Below are positions 40,575 to 47,396 of a DNA stretch of 47,396 nucleotides, piece by piece; the stretch's first letter is position 1, and each line of letters begins with the position of its first letter. Both the position numbers and the translations under genes were made by a program. Under the pieces are notes generated by a model. It was not told the DNA's origin and made no database searches. It was given only the letters and a program-made list of their open reading frames with translations. The DNA lies in the NCBI GenBank assembly GCA_045605145.1, contig JAZUPH010000084.1:1-47396 (forward strand), written 5' to 3'. Origin of the DNA: CAMNAO01 sp045605145. GTDB taxonomy: Bacteria > Bacillota > Clostridia > Oscillospirales > Oscillospiraceae.

Positions 40575-40610
40575 GACCGGACCCTAACGCACTTTCTCCG
40601 GTCTTAAAAT
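40575..40610 (+). terminator. Weak terminator after the XRE gene
   Basis: GACCGGA (40575-40581) / TCCGGTC (40597-40603), 15-base loop, then TTAAAAT. It lies 21 bases after the stop. Confidence 0.45.
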
Positions 40611-40683
40611 ATGACTCATTCCGATCCCTCAGCTGATGTCGACCGCAAATCCAAGCAAAAGCAAAAGTGAAAGGAGTTTTACT

Positions 40684-42069
40684 ATGGGACTTATTAAGGC
40701 AGGCCTGGGTGCCTTGCAGGGCACACTGGCCGATCAGTGGAAGGAATTCTTCTACTGCGATGCAATGGACAAGGAGACTTTGGTGGAAAAAGGGCGCAAG
40801 CGCACCTCCTCCCGCTCCTCCAACACCAAGGGCAGCGACAACATTATTTCCAACGGCAGTGTCATAGCCGTTGCCGACGGCCAGTGTATGCTGATCGTTG
40901 AGCAGGGTCGGATCGTCGAGGTCTGTGCCGAGCCCGGTGAATTTACATACGACAGCTCAAGTGAGCCGAGCATCTTCTGCGGCGACCTGAGCGAAAGTAT
41001 TGTTGAGACCTTCAAAACCGTGGGCAAGCGCTTCACCTTCGGAGGCGACACCGGCAAGGACCAGCGCGTATACTACTTCAATACCAAAGAGCTGCTGGAC
41101 AACAAGTTCGGCACCCCCAACCCCATCCCCTTCCGCGTGGTGGATTCCAAGATCGGGCTGGATGTGGATGTGTCCATCCGCTGCTCCGGCGTGTATTCCT
41201 ACAGAATCGCCGACCCGTTGCTGTTCTATGCCAAGGTCTGCGGCAATGTGGCGCAGAGCTACACCCGCGACATGCTGGACAGCCAGCTTAAGGCGGAGTT
41301 CATCAGCGCACTGCAGCCTGCCTTTGCCAAGCTCTCCGACATGGAGCTGCGCCCCAACCAGATCGTAGCGCACAATACCGACCTTGAGAACGCGATGAAT
41401 GAAGCTCTGTCTGTGAAATGGGGCGAGCTGCGCGGTCTTGAGGTGGTCAGCATCGCCCTTGGCAGCGTGACCCTCCCGCCCGAGGATGCAGAGATGATAA
41501 AGCAGCTGCAGCGCACCGCTGTACTGCAGAATCCGACCATGGCAGGTGCCACCCTTGTGGGTGCCCAGGCCGACGCTATGAAGACTGCCGCCGGCAATTC
41601 CGCCGGTGCAATGACCGGCTTTATGGGCATGGGCATGGCTGCCGGTGCTGCGGGCGGCATAAATGCACAGAACCTGTTCGCCATGGGACAGCAGACCGCA
41701 CCCGCCGCAGACGCCGACAGCTGGAAGTGCTCCTGCGGTGCGACGGCGACCGGCAAATTCTGCTCCGAATGCGGCGCCAAGAAGCCCGAGCCTGTGCAGG
41801 CCGGTAGCTGGAAATGTAAGTGCGGCGCAACCGCCACCGGAAAGTTCTGCACTGAGTGCGGCTCACCCAAACCCGCCGATGACGGCTGGACCTGCAGCTG
41901 CGGCGCGGTGAATAAAGGCAAATTCTGTGCCGAGTGCGGTGCGAAAAAGCCTGCGGACGCCCCTCTCTACCGCTGCGACAAGTGCGGGTGGGAGCCGGAA
42001 GACCCCCATAATCCGCCCAAATTCTGCCCTGAGTGCGGCGACATTTTCAACGAGCGGGACATCAAATAA
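40684..42069 (+). CDS. SPFH-domain protein with four zinc ribbons (YdjI-like)
   Basis: A 461-residue protein whose first ~290 residues are an SPFH/virion-core-like domain (MGLIKAGLGALQGTLADQWK, GSVIAVADGQCMLIVEQG, RIADPLLFYAKVCGNVAQSY). A Gly/Ala/Met-rich linker follows, then four short zinc-binding units starting at residues 347, 376, 402 and 429, each with CxC or CxxC followed by FCxEC, such as CSCGATATGKFCSECG. It resembles Bacillus subtilis YdjI, part of the ydjGHI module tied to envelope stress with PspA. AAAGGAG precedes the ATG at 40684; an earlier in-frame ATG at 40636 lacks a site. First gene of a three-gene unit. Confidence 0.82.
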   Translation: MGLIKAGLGALQGTLADQWKEFFYCDAMDKETLVEKGRKRTSSRSSNTKGSDNIISNGSVIAVADGQCMLIVEQGRIVEVCAEPGEFTYDSSSEPSIFCGDLSESIVETFKTVGKRFTFGGDTGKDQRVYYFNTKELLDNKFGTPNPIPFRVVDSKIGLDVDVSIRCSGVYSYRIADPLLFYAKVCGNVAQSYTRDMLDSQLKAEFISALQPAFAKLSDMELRPNQIVAHNTDLENAMNEALSVKWGELRGLEVVSIALGSVTLPPEDAEMIKQLQRTAVLQNPTMAGATLVGAQADAMKTAAGNSAGAMTGFMGMGMAAGAAGGINAQNLFAMGQQTAPAADADSWKCSCGATATGKFCSECGAKKPEPVQAGSWKCKCGATATGKFCTECGSPKPADDGWTCSCGAVNKGKFCAECGAKKPADAPLYRCDKCGWEPEDPHNPPKFCPECGDIFNERDIK

Positions 42070-42092
42070 CTTGCGGCGAGGAGATGGTATAA

Positions 42093-43178
42093 ATGCCTGT
42101 ACTTCAGGAGTATAAATGCCCATGCTGCGGCGGCGCCATCACCTTTGACAGCACGCTGCAGAAGATGAAGTGTCCCTACTGCGACACGGAGTTTGAAATG
42201 GAAACCCTCGCGTCCTACGATGCCGAGCTGCAGAATCAGCCCGCTGATGAGATGAACTGGGCACACCTCGCAGAAAACCAGTGGCAGGACGGTGAAGCGG
42301 ACGGCCTGTACACCTATGTGTGTCAGTCCTGCGGCGGCGAGATCGTCGGTGATGAAAACACGGCAGCTACCGCCTGCCCCTTCTGCGGAAATCCGGTTGT
42401 AATGATGGGCCGCCTTTCCGGCAGCCTGAAGCCGGACCTTGTGATCCCCTTCAAGCTGGATAAGAACGCGGCAAAAGCTGCACTGAGACAGCATTACAGC
42501 GGCAAGCGCCTGCTGCCCAAGGTCTTTACGGAGGAAAACCGTATCGAAGAAATTAAGGGCATATATGTCCCCTTCTGGCTTTTTGATGCGGATGCCCAGG
42601 CCAGGATCCGCTATAGGGCGACCCGCGTCCGCCATTGGAGCGACAGCCACTATAATTACACCGAGACCAGCTTTTTCGCCGTTACCCGCGCTGGCAGCAT
42701 CGGCTTTGCGAATGTACCCGTTGACGGCTCTTCCAAAATTGCCGATGAGCTTATGGAGTCTATTGAGCCCTTCGACCTTTCTGAAGCAGTTGACTTTCAG
42801 ACGGCATATCTGGCCGGGTATTTTGCGGATAAATACGATGTGGATTCCCAGCAGAGCATACAGCACGCAAACCGGCGTGTGAAAACAAGTACGGAGGCGG
42901 CCTTTGCATCAACTGTGCTGGGCTTTACCACCGTGGTGCCGGAGGCGTCCTCTGTTTGTCTGACTAACGGCAATGTGAAGTACGCGCTGCTTCCGATCTG
43001 GCTGCTGAACACCACATGGAACGGTCAGAAATACACCTTCGCCATGAACGGTCAGACCGGTAAGCTGGTTGGCGACCTGCCCATGGATAAGGGCCTGTTC
43101 AAGAAATGGCTCTTTGGGCTGACAGGCGTGATAGCCGCAGCGGTATTCGCTGTGTCCTATCTGCTGTGGCTGCTGTAA
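42093..43178 (+). CDS. TFIIB-type zinc-ribbon membrane protein (YdjG-like)
   Basis: A 361-residue protein with two zinc ribbons at the N-terminus: EYKCPCCGGAITF with KCPYCDTEF, and VCQSCGGEI with CPFCGNPVV. The middle region (VIPFKLDKNAAKAAL, IYVPFWLFD, LLPIWLLNTTWNG) is the conserved YdjG-type domain, and a single membrane segment closes the chain (TGVIAAAVFAVSYLLWLL). It matches B. subtilis YdjG in design. GAGGAG precedes the ATG. It follows the SPFH gene by 23 bases and is followed by the TPM gene by 13 bases, so it probably works with them at the membrane. Molecular function unknown. Confidence 0.82.
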   Translation: MPVLQEYKCPCCGGAITFDSTLQKMKCPYCDTEFEMETLASYDAELQNQPADEMNWAHLAENQWQDGEADGLYTYVCQSCGGEIVGDENTAATACPFCGNPVVMMGRLSGSLKPDLVIPFKLDKNAAKAALRQHYSGKRLLPKVFTEENRIEEIKGIYVPFWLFDADAQARIRYRATRVRHWSDSHYNYTETSFFAVTRAGSIGFANVPVDGSSKIADELMESIEPFDLSEAVDFQTAYLAGYFADKYDVDSQQSIQHANRRVKTSTEAAFASTVLGFTTVVPEASSVCLTNGNVKYALLPIWLLNTTWNGQKYTFAMNGQTGKLVGDLPMDKGLFKKWLFGLTGVIAAAVFAVSYLLWLL

Positions 43179-43191
43179 GGGGGTGTCCGCA

Positions 43192-43971
43192 ATGAAGAAG
43201 CTGTTTGTTTCATTAATTATCCTGCTACTCTGCGTGACACTCACGTTCCCCGCCCTTGCATCCGACAGTGCCCCGCGGCTTGTGGATAACGCAGGATACC
43301 TGAGCGATGGGGAAGCATCCGCTCTGTCCGACCGGCTGGACAGCATCAGCAAGCGATACGATCTGGATGTTGTCATCGTCACCGTGCCCGATCTGGGCGG
43401 CAAATCCGCTATGGCCTACGCCGATGACTATTACGATGAAAACGGCTACAGCCCCGACGGCATCCTGCTGCTTGTAAGCCGCAGTGAGCGAAAATGGTGG
43501 ATCTCCACCGCAGGTTACGGGATCTCTGTGTTCACAGATGCCGGCCTTGAATACATGGAGGATCGCTTTGTTGGCTATCTTTCCGACGATGAGTACGGCA
43601 AGGCCTTTAACACCTTTGCCGACCTGTGCAGTGACTTTCTGCAGCAGGCGGAGTCAGGCAGGCCCTATGACGTCGGCCACCTTCCCCGCGCACCCTTTGA
43701 TCCGGTGAAGCGCCTGGCAATCTCCCTCGGCATTGGCTTCATCGCGGCCCTGATAGCCACCCTTGTCATGAAGAGCAAGCTCAAAAGCGTCCACGCCCAG
43801 CCGGCTGCATCACAGTATGTGAAAGACGGAAGCCTGCAGATCACTGAAAGTCGGGAAATTTTCCTGTACAGGCATGTGGACCGTCAGGCAAAAGCGAACA
43901 ATAACGGCGGCTCCGGCACCCACGTCTCCTCTTCAGGACGGGTGCACGGCGGCAGAGGCGGCTCATTCTGA
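43192..43971 (+). CDS. TPM-domain membrane protein (YgcG/YdjH-like)
   Basis: A 259-residue exported and membrane-bound protein. Signal peptide KKLFVSLIILLLCVTLTFPA, then a TPM domain (VDNAGYLSDGEASALSDRLD, DVVIVTVPDLGG, GILLLVSRSERKWWIS), a membrane segment LAISLGIGFIAALIATLV, a short cytoplasmic region and a Gly/Ser/His-rich tail (SSSGRVHGGRGGSF) usual for YgcG proteins. It matches YdjH in the B. subtilis ydjGHI set. The GTG at 43183 is inside the ribosome site GGGGGTG, so the ATG at 43192 is chosen. Last gene of the module, followed by a strong terminator. Confidence 0.85.
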   Translation: MKKLFVSLIILLLCVTLTFPALASDSAPRLVDNAGYLSDGEASALSDRLDSISKRYDLDVVIVTVPDLGGKSAMAYADDYYDENGYSPDGILLLVSRSERKWWISTAGYGISVFTDAGLEYMEDRFVGYLSDDEYGKAFNTFADLCSDFLQQAESGRPYDVGHLPRAPFDPVKRLAISLGIGFIAALIATLVMKSKLKSVHAQPAASQYVKDGSLQITESREIFLYRHVDRQAKANNNGGSGTHVSSSGRVHGGRGGSF

Positions 43972-44002
43972 GCCGAATACTCAACACACCGACAAATAAC
44001 AG

Positions 44003-44051
44003 CGCTGCAGCTTCCATCAACAGACGGAAGCTGCAGCGTTTCTTTATTTTT
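44003..44051 (+). terminator. Strong intrinsic terminator of the SPFH/TPM unit
   Basis: CGCTGCAGCTTCC / GGAAGCTGCAGCG, a perfect 13-base stem with a 10-base loop, followed by TTTCTTTATTTTT. Confidence 0.92.
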
Positions 44052-44065
44052 AATTCTTAACCGGC

Positions 44066-44866
44066 TCAGGGTCTGAGGCCCATGCCGCCCTCGAGGGTGA
44101 GGGTCTCACCGGTGAGGTACTTGAAGTCTGGATTGGCCAGCTGTACACAGACGCGGCCGATCTCTTTTTCGGGATCGCCGTAATGACCCATAGGGGGCAT
44201 CTTCACATTGGCCTTGAATGCCTCTGGATAGGCCTTCTGGAAGTTCTCCAGCTGGGCTGTCCAGGCGATGGGGCAGATGACATTGACATTGATGCCGTCC
44301 GGGCCCCACTCGGTGGCGGCCACACGGCTCAGTCCGCGGATGCCTTCCTTGGCGGCGGCGTAGGCGCACTGGCCATAGTTGCCGAAAAGGCCCGCGCCGG
44401 AGGCGAAGTTGATTACGCTGCCCTTTGTCTCTTTAAGATAGGGGTAGCAGGCCTGCATATAATAGAAGGTGGCGTAAAGGCCGGAATACATAGCCAGATT
44501 GAACTGGGCAGTTGTGTGGTCAGCCAGTGTCACGCCGGAGGCGGAGGCCTGGGCATTGTTGATGAGTACGTCAATTCTGCCGAAAGCGTCGATTGCCTGC
44601 TTTACCACGTTGGCAACAACGGCCTCATTGTCCGCGCCGTCGCTGACATCCGCCTGGACAGGCAGTACGGTGATGCCGTAAAGCCGCTCCAGCTCTTCCT
44701 TGGCATCAAGCAGCTTCTGAACATTGCGGCCGGTGATGACAAGGTTTGCGCCCTCTTTGGCGTAGGCGGTGGCGATGCCGTATCCGATGGAGCCGCAGCT
44801 CCCGTCACTTAATATGGCGCGGCCCGCGCCGGTAATGATGGCGGTTTTACCCGTTAAAAATCCCAT
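44066..44866 (-). CDS. SDR resembling 12-alpha-hydroxysteroid dehydrogenase
   Basis: A 266-residue short-chain dehydrogenase. Catalytic residues are present: Ser156 in NFASGAGLF, Tyr169 and Lys173 in CAYAAAKEG. The cofactor loop is extended, TGAGRAILSDGSCGSIGYG, with an insertion between TGAGRA and GSIGYG. Segments INNAQASAS, YSGLYATFYYM, RGLSRVAATEWG and FKYLTGETLTLEGGMGLRP match, from memory, the 12-alpha-hydroxysteroid dehydrogenase described from a gut Clostridium (strain ATCC 29733). A role in bile-acid oxidation is inferred from that recalled likeness, not shown; closely related SDRs may have other substrates. ATG at 44866 lies 8 bases after AAAGGA. It has its own promoter and a palindrome in the leader. 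Confidence 0.75.
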   Translation of the reverse strand: MGFLTGKTAIITGAGRAILSDGSCGSIGYGIATAYAKEGANLVITGRNVQKLLDAKEELERLYGITVLPVQADVSDGADNEAVVANVVKQAIDAFGRIDVLINNAQASASGVTLADHTTAQFNLAMYSGLYATFYYMQACYPYLKETKGSVINFASGAGLFGNYGQCAYAAAKEGIRGLSRVAATEWGPDGINVNVICPIAWTAQLENFQKAYPEAFKANVKMPPMGHYGDPEKEIGRVCVQLANPDFKYLTGETLTLEGGMGLRP

Positions 44867-44896
44867 AGTATACATCCTTTCTCATGTGTCATTTCC

Positions 44897-44913
44897 CCGG
44901 CTGAGTCAGCCGG
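44897..44913. promoter_or_regulatory. 17-base palindrome, candidate operator of the SDR gene
   Basis: CCGGCTGA-G-TCAGCCGG has perfect 8-base arms. It lies just downstream of the expected transcription start (near 44919) and before the ribosome site of the SDR gene, a typical repressor position. Confidence 0.5.
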
Positions 44914-44925
44914 TCTTTTGCTGTC

Positions 44926-44953
44926 AGTATACCACAAATTTCCTGTCTTGCAA
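44926..44953 (-). promoter_or_regulatory. Promoter of the steroid-dehydrogenase-like SDR gene
   Basis: Minus strand TTGCAA (44948-44953), 16-base spacer, TATACT (44926-44931) with TGG immediately before it (extended -10). Confidence 0.7.
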
Positions 44954-45050
44954 CCGCAAACGCAAACTGCGCCGATGAAAAAGTTTACAGTCATATTCCC
45001 CGCACCCTTTGCATAGAATAGTCTGTATTATTTTTCAGGAGGAACACAAA

Positions 45051-45140
45051 ATGGAAAAAGAGACTGTAAAAGTCCCTGTCAGGGGCGACATAGACGATCT
45101 GATCTTCGGCAGCGCAGAGCCACGCCCCAGCGAAAGATAA
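45051..45140 (+). CDS. Small protein of 29 residues, unknown function
   Basis: An ATG frame of 29 codons plus TAA, preceded by AGGAGG with an ideal 8-base gap. The start reads MEKETVKVPVRGDIDDLIFG and it ends SAEPRPSER. It is hydrophilic with no membrane segment, no Cys and no leader-peptide pattern I recognise. It sits between the divergent SDR promoter and the promoter of the hydrolase at 45253. The strong ribosome site is the main support; codon use (GTC, ATC, TTC, GGC) matches neighbouring genes. It could be a real small protein or a remnant of a larger gene. Confidence 0.55.
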   Translation: MEKETVKVPVRGDIDDLIFGSAEPRPSER

Positions 45141-45160
45141 AATCCACCCTCTGCCATCTC

Positions 45161-45189
45161 TTTACAGAAAACGCAAACTCGTATATAAT
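45161..45189 (+). promoter_or_regulatory. Promoter of the hydrolase-like gene at 45253
   Basis: TTTACA (45161-45166), 17-base spacer, perfect TATAAT (45184-45189); leader of about 57 bases. Confidence 0.75.
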
Positions 45190-45252
45190 GTTACGGCTTG
45201 GGATTAAATTACGACACTTGGTCGCATATTTTACGATGTAGAGTGATGCATA

Positions 45253-46317
45253 ATGAAAGAGATGACAAATAGTTTTCTTAACTGCATAAGAGCCATACCC
45301 AGGGAAAAGAATGATCTGCTGGACGATGAGGCAAAGGCCCTTTTTGACGCTACTCCCATTGGCCAGAGCATTCTTCGGCAGCAGGCGGTTTTCTGCGCCC
45401 ACAGGGACGAACCAGACCACCCTGAAGTTATCGCCCACTGGGCGGCACAGGGGGCGGCAAAGCGCCTGTACCCCGCCGGAACCGGCGGCACGGCAGGCGC
45501 TTTCTCGGTGTTCACACCATGTGATCTGCAGCCGGGTGAGCTTCTGCCGGTGATGTACATCATGCACGGCCGAAACCACCCCATACAGTTTGCAGAAACC
45601 TACGGCTTCAACGCGCTTATTAAGGAAGAACGCTTTGTAGCTATCTACCCTTCCACTTTCCGCGATCCGGAGGTGGCCATGAACGAGCTGGACTGCATAC
45701 TCAATCATCTTGAGAGCGAAGGGGTAAACATTGACCGCAGGCGGGTGTACCTGTTCGGCTTCGCCGCCGGCAGTGACGGAGCGGTGAGTTTGGCTCTCGC
45801 CTGCCCCGAAAAATTCGCCGCACTCAGCCCCAGCCCCGGTGGGCGCTGCTTCTACATCCCGGATTACAGCCCGGACCACCCCGGGCTTAAGCGCATGAAA
45901 GCGCTGGGCATGCCACTTGTGTGCGTCAGCGGCACTATGGACGGGGACATCTTCCCAAAAGACGGCAGCAGTGCACAGCAGCTGGCCTCGCTTGAGGCAT
46001 GGCTGGGTGTCACCGGTGCGGAGCTGTCGGCTCCTGTGACCCCCGAAACTTTGTCTGCACTGTCAGCATCCGACTCCCCCGCCGCCAAAGCTCTGGGCAT
46101 ACCCTTCGCCAAGTTCTCAGTAGAGCGCATAAACGGCGCGGATTGGTACATCGGCCGCTCTGCCAATGCTGGCGGCACTGTCACAGCCATGTGGGCAAGA
46201 TGCGAGGGTCTGTCTCATTATATGTGTCCGGAGGGCGCAAAATTAGTGTGGGAATTTATGAAAGATTTCCGCCGCGGTGATGACGGGCATCTGCTGTACT
46301 GCCCGGGCCACAGGTAA
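45253..46317 (+). CDS. Alpha/beta-hydrolase-fold protein with Ala at the nucleophile position
   Basis: A 354-residue protein with the layout of the esterase/PHB-depolymerase group: ELLPVMYIMHGRNHP (oxyanion strand), RRRVYLFGFAAGSDGA where the GxSxG elbow is expected, VSGTMDGDIFP (acid) and GLSHYMCPEG (His). The elbow reads G169-F-A-A-G173, so the catalytic Ser is replaced by Ala171; Asp and His positions seem kept. Either it is a non-catalytic binding protein or the chemistry uses another residue (Ser174 is three residues away). No signal peptide. The ribosome site (GAGTGATG) is weak. It is a distant relative of the intact hydrolase at 21773. Confidence 0.75.
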   Translation: MKEMTNSFLNCIRAIPREKNDLLDDEAKALFDATPIGQSILRQQAVFCAHRDEPDHPEVIAHWAAQGAAKRLYPAGTGGTAGAFSVFTPCDLQPGELLPVMYIMHGRNHPIQFAETYGFNALIKEERFVAIYPSTFRDPEVAMNELDCILNHLESEGVNIDRRRVYLFGFAAGSDGAVSLALACPEKFAALSPSPGGRCFYIPDYSPDHPGLKRMKALGMPLVCVSGTMDGDIFPKDGSSAQQLASLEAWLGVTGAELSAPVTPETLSALSASDSPAAKALGIPFAKFSVERINGADWYIGRSANAGGTVTAMWARCEGLSHYMCPEGAKLVWEFMKDFRRGDDGHLLYCPGHR

Positions 46318-46331
46318 AGGAACGCAGGCGC

Positions 46332-46360
46332 TTTACATATAGATATAAAACGGATATAAT
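46332..46360 (+). promoter_or_regulatory. Promoter of prfB
   Basis: TTTACA (46332-46337), 17-base spacer, perfect TATAAT (46355-46360). Confidence 0.8.
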
Positions 46361-46390
46361 ATATCAGCATTGTTATGTTTTGAATATTCA

Positions 46391-46405
46391 GGCGGCTATA
46401 CCGCC
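46391..46405 (+). promoter_or_regulatory. Small hairpin in the prfB leader
   Basis: GGCGG-CTATA-CCGCC, 5-base stem directly before the ribosome site GGAAGG. It could modulate translation; it may also be chance. Confidence 0.3.
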
Positions 46406-46422
46406 GGGAAGGTTATATACTT

Positions 46423-47396
46423 ATGATAGAATTTGAAGAATACAGGCTCAAAGCGCTTTCTCTCAAGCCCGTCCTTGAAGGACTGGAGGGTGCTCTGCAC
46501 CTTGACGCCGCACGCGCGGAAATTGACGAGCTGCAGCAAAAAAGCACGGAGGAAGGCTTCTGGAACAACCTTGAACTGAGCCAGAAGACCATGAGCCGCA
46601 TTAAGCAGCTGCAGACCCGCTGTGAAAAATACGAAAAGTATCAGGCGCGCCTTAACGACCTTGTTGAGCTGTGCATCATGGCCAACGAGGAGGATGACGA
46701 CAGCTTCCTGCCCGAGATAATCGAGGAGTACGAAGATCTGCAGAAGGGCGTTGAAGAAATGCGCCTTGCCACCCTGCTGACCGGCGAGTATGACTCCAGC
46801 AATGCCATCATTTCCTTCCACGCCGGCGCCGGCGGTACCGAGGCGCAGGACTGGACCCAGATGCTGTACCGTATGTACACCCGCTGGGCTGAACGCCACG
46901 GCTTTGAGTACAGGATCCTTGACTACCTGGACGGTGAAGAGGCGGGCATCAAATCCGCCACCATCCAGATAAACGGCGAGAACGCCTACGGCTATCTCAA
47001 GAGTGAGCACGGCATACACCGCCTTGTCCGCATCTCCCCCTTTGACTCCTCCGGCCGCCGCCACACCAGCTTTGCGGCTATTGAGGTCATGCCCGAAATC
47101 AAGGACAGCGGCGAGATCGAGATCCGCGACGAGGACATCAAGATGGACGTGTACCGCTCCTCCGGCGCAGGCGGCCAGAAGGTCAACAAGACCTCATCCG
47201 CAGTGCGTCTGACCCACCTGCCCACCGGCATCGTGGTAGCCAGCCAGGTCGAGCGCAGCCATTTCCAGAACCTGGAAAACTGTATGAGCATGCTGCGCGC
47301 CCGCCTTGCCGAGATCAAAGAGCGTGAGCATCTTGAGAAGATCAGCGACATCAAGGGCGTTCAGATGAAGATCGAGTGGGGCAGCCAGATCCGCTC
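46423..47396 (+). CDS. prfB: Peptide chain release factor 2 (3' end cut by window)
   Basis: Terminates translation at UGA and UAA stop codons. The 324 visible codons start MIEFEEYRLKALSLKPVLEG and include the RF2 anticodon-like motif RISPFDSSGRRHTS and the GGQ loop RSSGAGGQKVNKTSSAVRLT. The frame runs without interruption from the ATG; the in-frame UGA with +1 shift found in many prfB genes is absent. Ribosome site GGAAGG is 10 bases upstream of the ATG. The C-terminal helices lie beyond the window. Confidence 0.95.
   Translation, partial: MIEFEEYRLKALSLKPVLEGLEGALHLDAARAEIDELQQKSTEEGFWNNLELSQKTMSRIKQLQTRCEKYEKYQARLNDLVELCIMANEEDDDSFLPEIIEEYEDLQKGVEEMRLATLLTGEYDSSNAIISFHAGAGGTEAQDWTQMLYRMYTRWAERHGFEYRILDYLDGEEAGIKSATIQINGENAYGYLKSEHGIHRLVRISPFDSSGRRHTSFAAIEVMPEIKDSGEIEIRDEDIKMDVYRSSGAGGQKVNKTSSAVRLTHLPTGIVVASQVERSHFQNLENCMSMLRARLAEIKEREHLEKISDIKGVQMKIEWGSQIR

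Noticed and set aside
41722..42060. The repeated CxCG...FCxECG units as a DNA repeat array
   Set aside because: They are protein-level zinc ribbons in one continuous frame with different DNA sequences, not a nucleotide repeat.

Overview
The window looks like the chromosome of an anaerobic gut Clostridia (Oscillospirales-like). It is GC-rich, most genes have strong AGGAGG/GGAGG ribosome sites, and the gene content fits: a clostridial flavodiiron/rubredoxin fusion, a Gld-type ABC exporter, a SpoVK/CbbX-like AAA protein, uronate catabolism and a steroid-dehydrogenase-like SDR. I saw no rRNA, tRNA, CRISPR array, insertion sequence or phage gene. Identifications come from reading the translated sequence and from remembered family knowledge; no search was run.

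Layout. 1-4891 (minus) is a complete hexuronate operon, uxaC-uxuA-uxuB-kdgA-kdgK, with kdgK cut by the window start. A divergent AraC regulator (5016-5876) shares its promoter region and an inverted repeat. A second AraC regulator (5882-7135, minus) lies tail to tail with the first and head to head with a GH2 glycosidase (7396-9657), so this looks like one glycoside/uronate utilisation locus. 9818-14497 (minus) is a three-gene redox operon: a flavodiiron-rubredoxin-NADH oxidoreductase fusion whose diiron histidines are all missing, a fumarate-reductase-like flavoprotein and a 2[4Fe-4S] ferredoxin. 14725-17622 is an M16C metallopeptidase. 17858-20268 (minus) is an operon of pyroglutamyl peptidase, MBL hydrolase, glyoxalase-like protein and acyl-ACP thioesterase. 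Then come a YaiI/YqxD protein, an S51 peptidase, an alpha/beta hydrolase, and an Mre11/Rad50-like pair (YhaO/YhaN type) followed by an RluA-family pseudouridine synthase.

27660-28481 is a ParB/Noc-like protein. 28546-33320 (minus) is a GldA-GldF-GldG-DUF4340 ABC system with overlapping genes. 33524-36916 (minus) holds a CbbX/SpoVK-like AAA ATPase, asnS and a solute-binding lipoprotein whose two lobes are in swapped order (a circular permutation). 37048-39274 has a FabG-like SDR and an L,D-transpeptidase. 39657-43971 (plus) is an XRE-TPR regulator followed by an SPFH/zinc-ribbon/TPM module resembling Bacillus subtilis YdjI-YdjG-YdjH. 44066-44866 is an SDR resembling bacterial 12-alpha-hydroxysteroid dehydrogenase, with its own palindromic site. 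Next are a 29-residue small protein, a hydrolase with a broken nucleophile elbow, and prfB (cut by the window end).

The points most worth follow-up are the permuted binding protein (36116-36916), the flavodiiron fusion without diiron ligands and its redox operon (9818-14497), the steroid-dehydrogenase-like SDR (44066-44866), the small ORF at 45051-45140 and the Ala-for-Ser hydrolase at 45253-46317.
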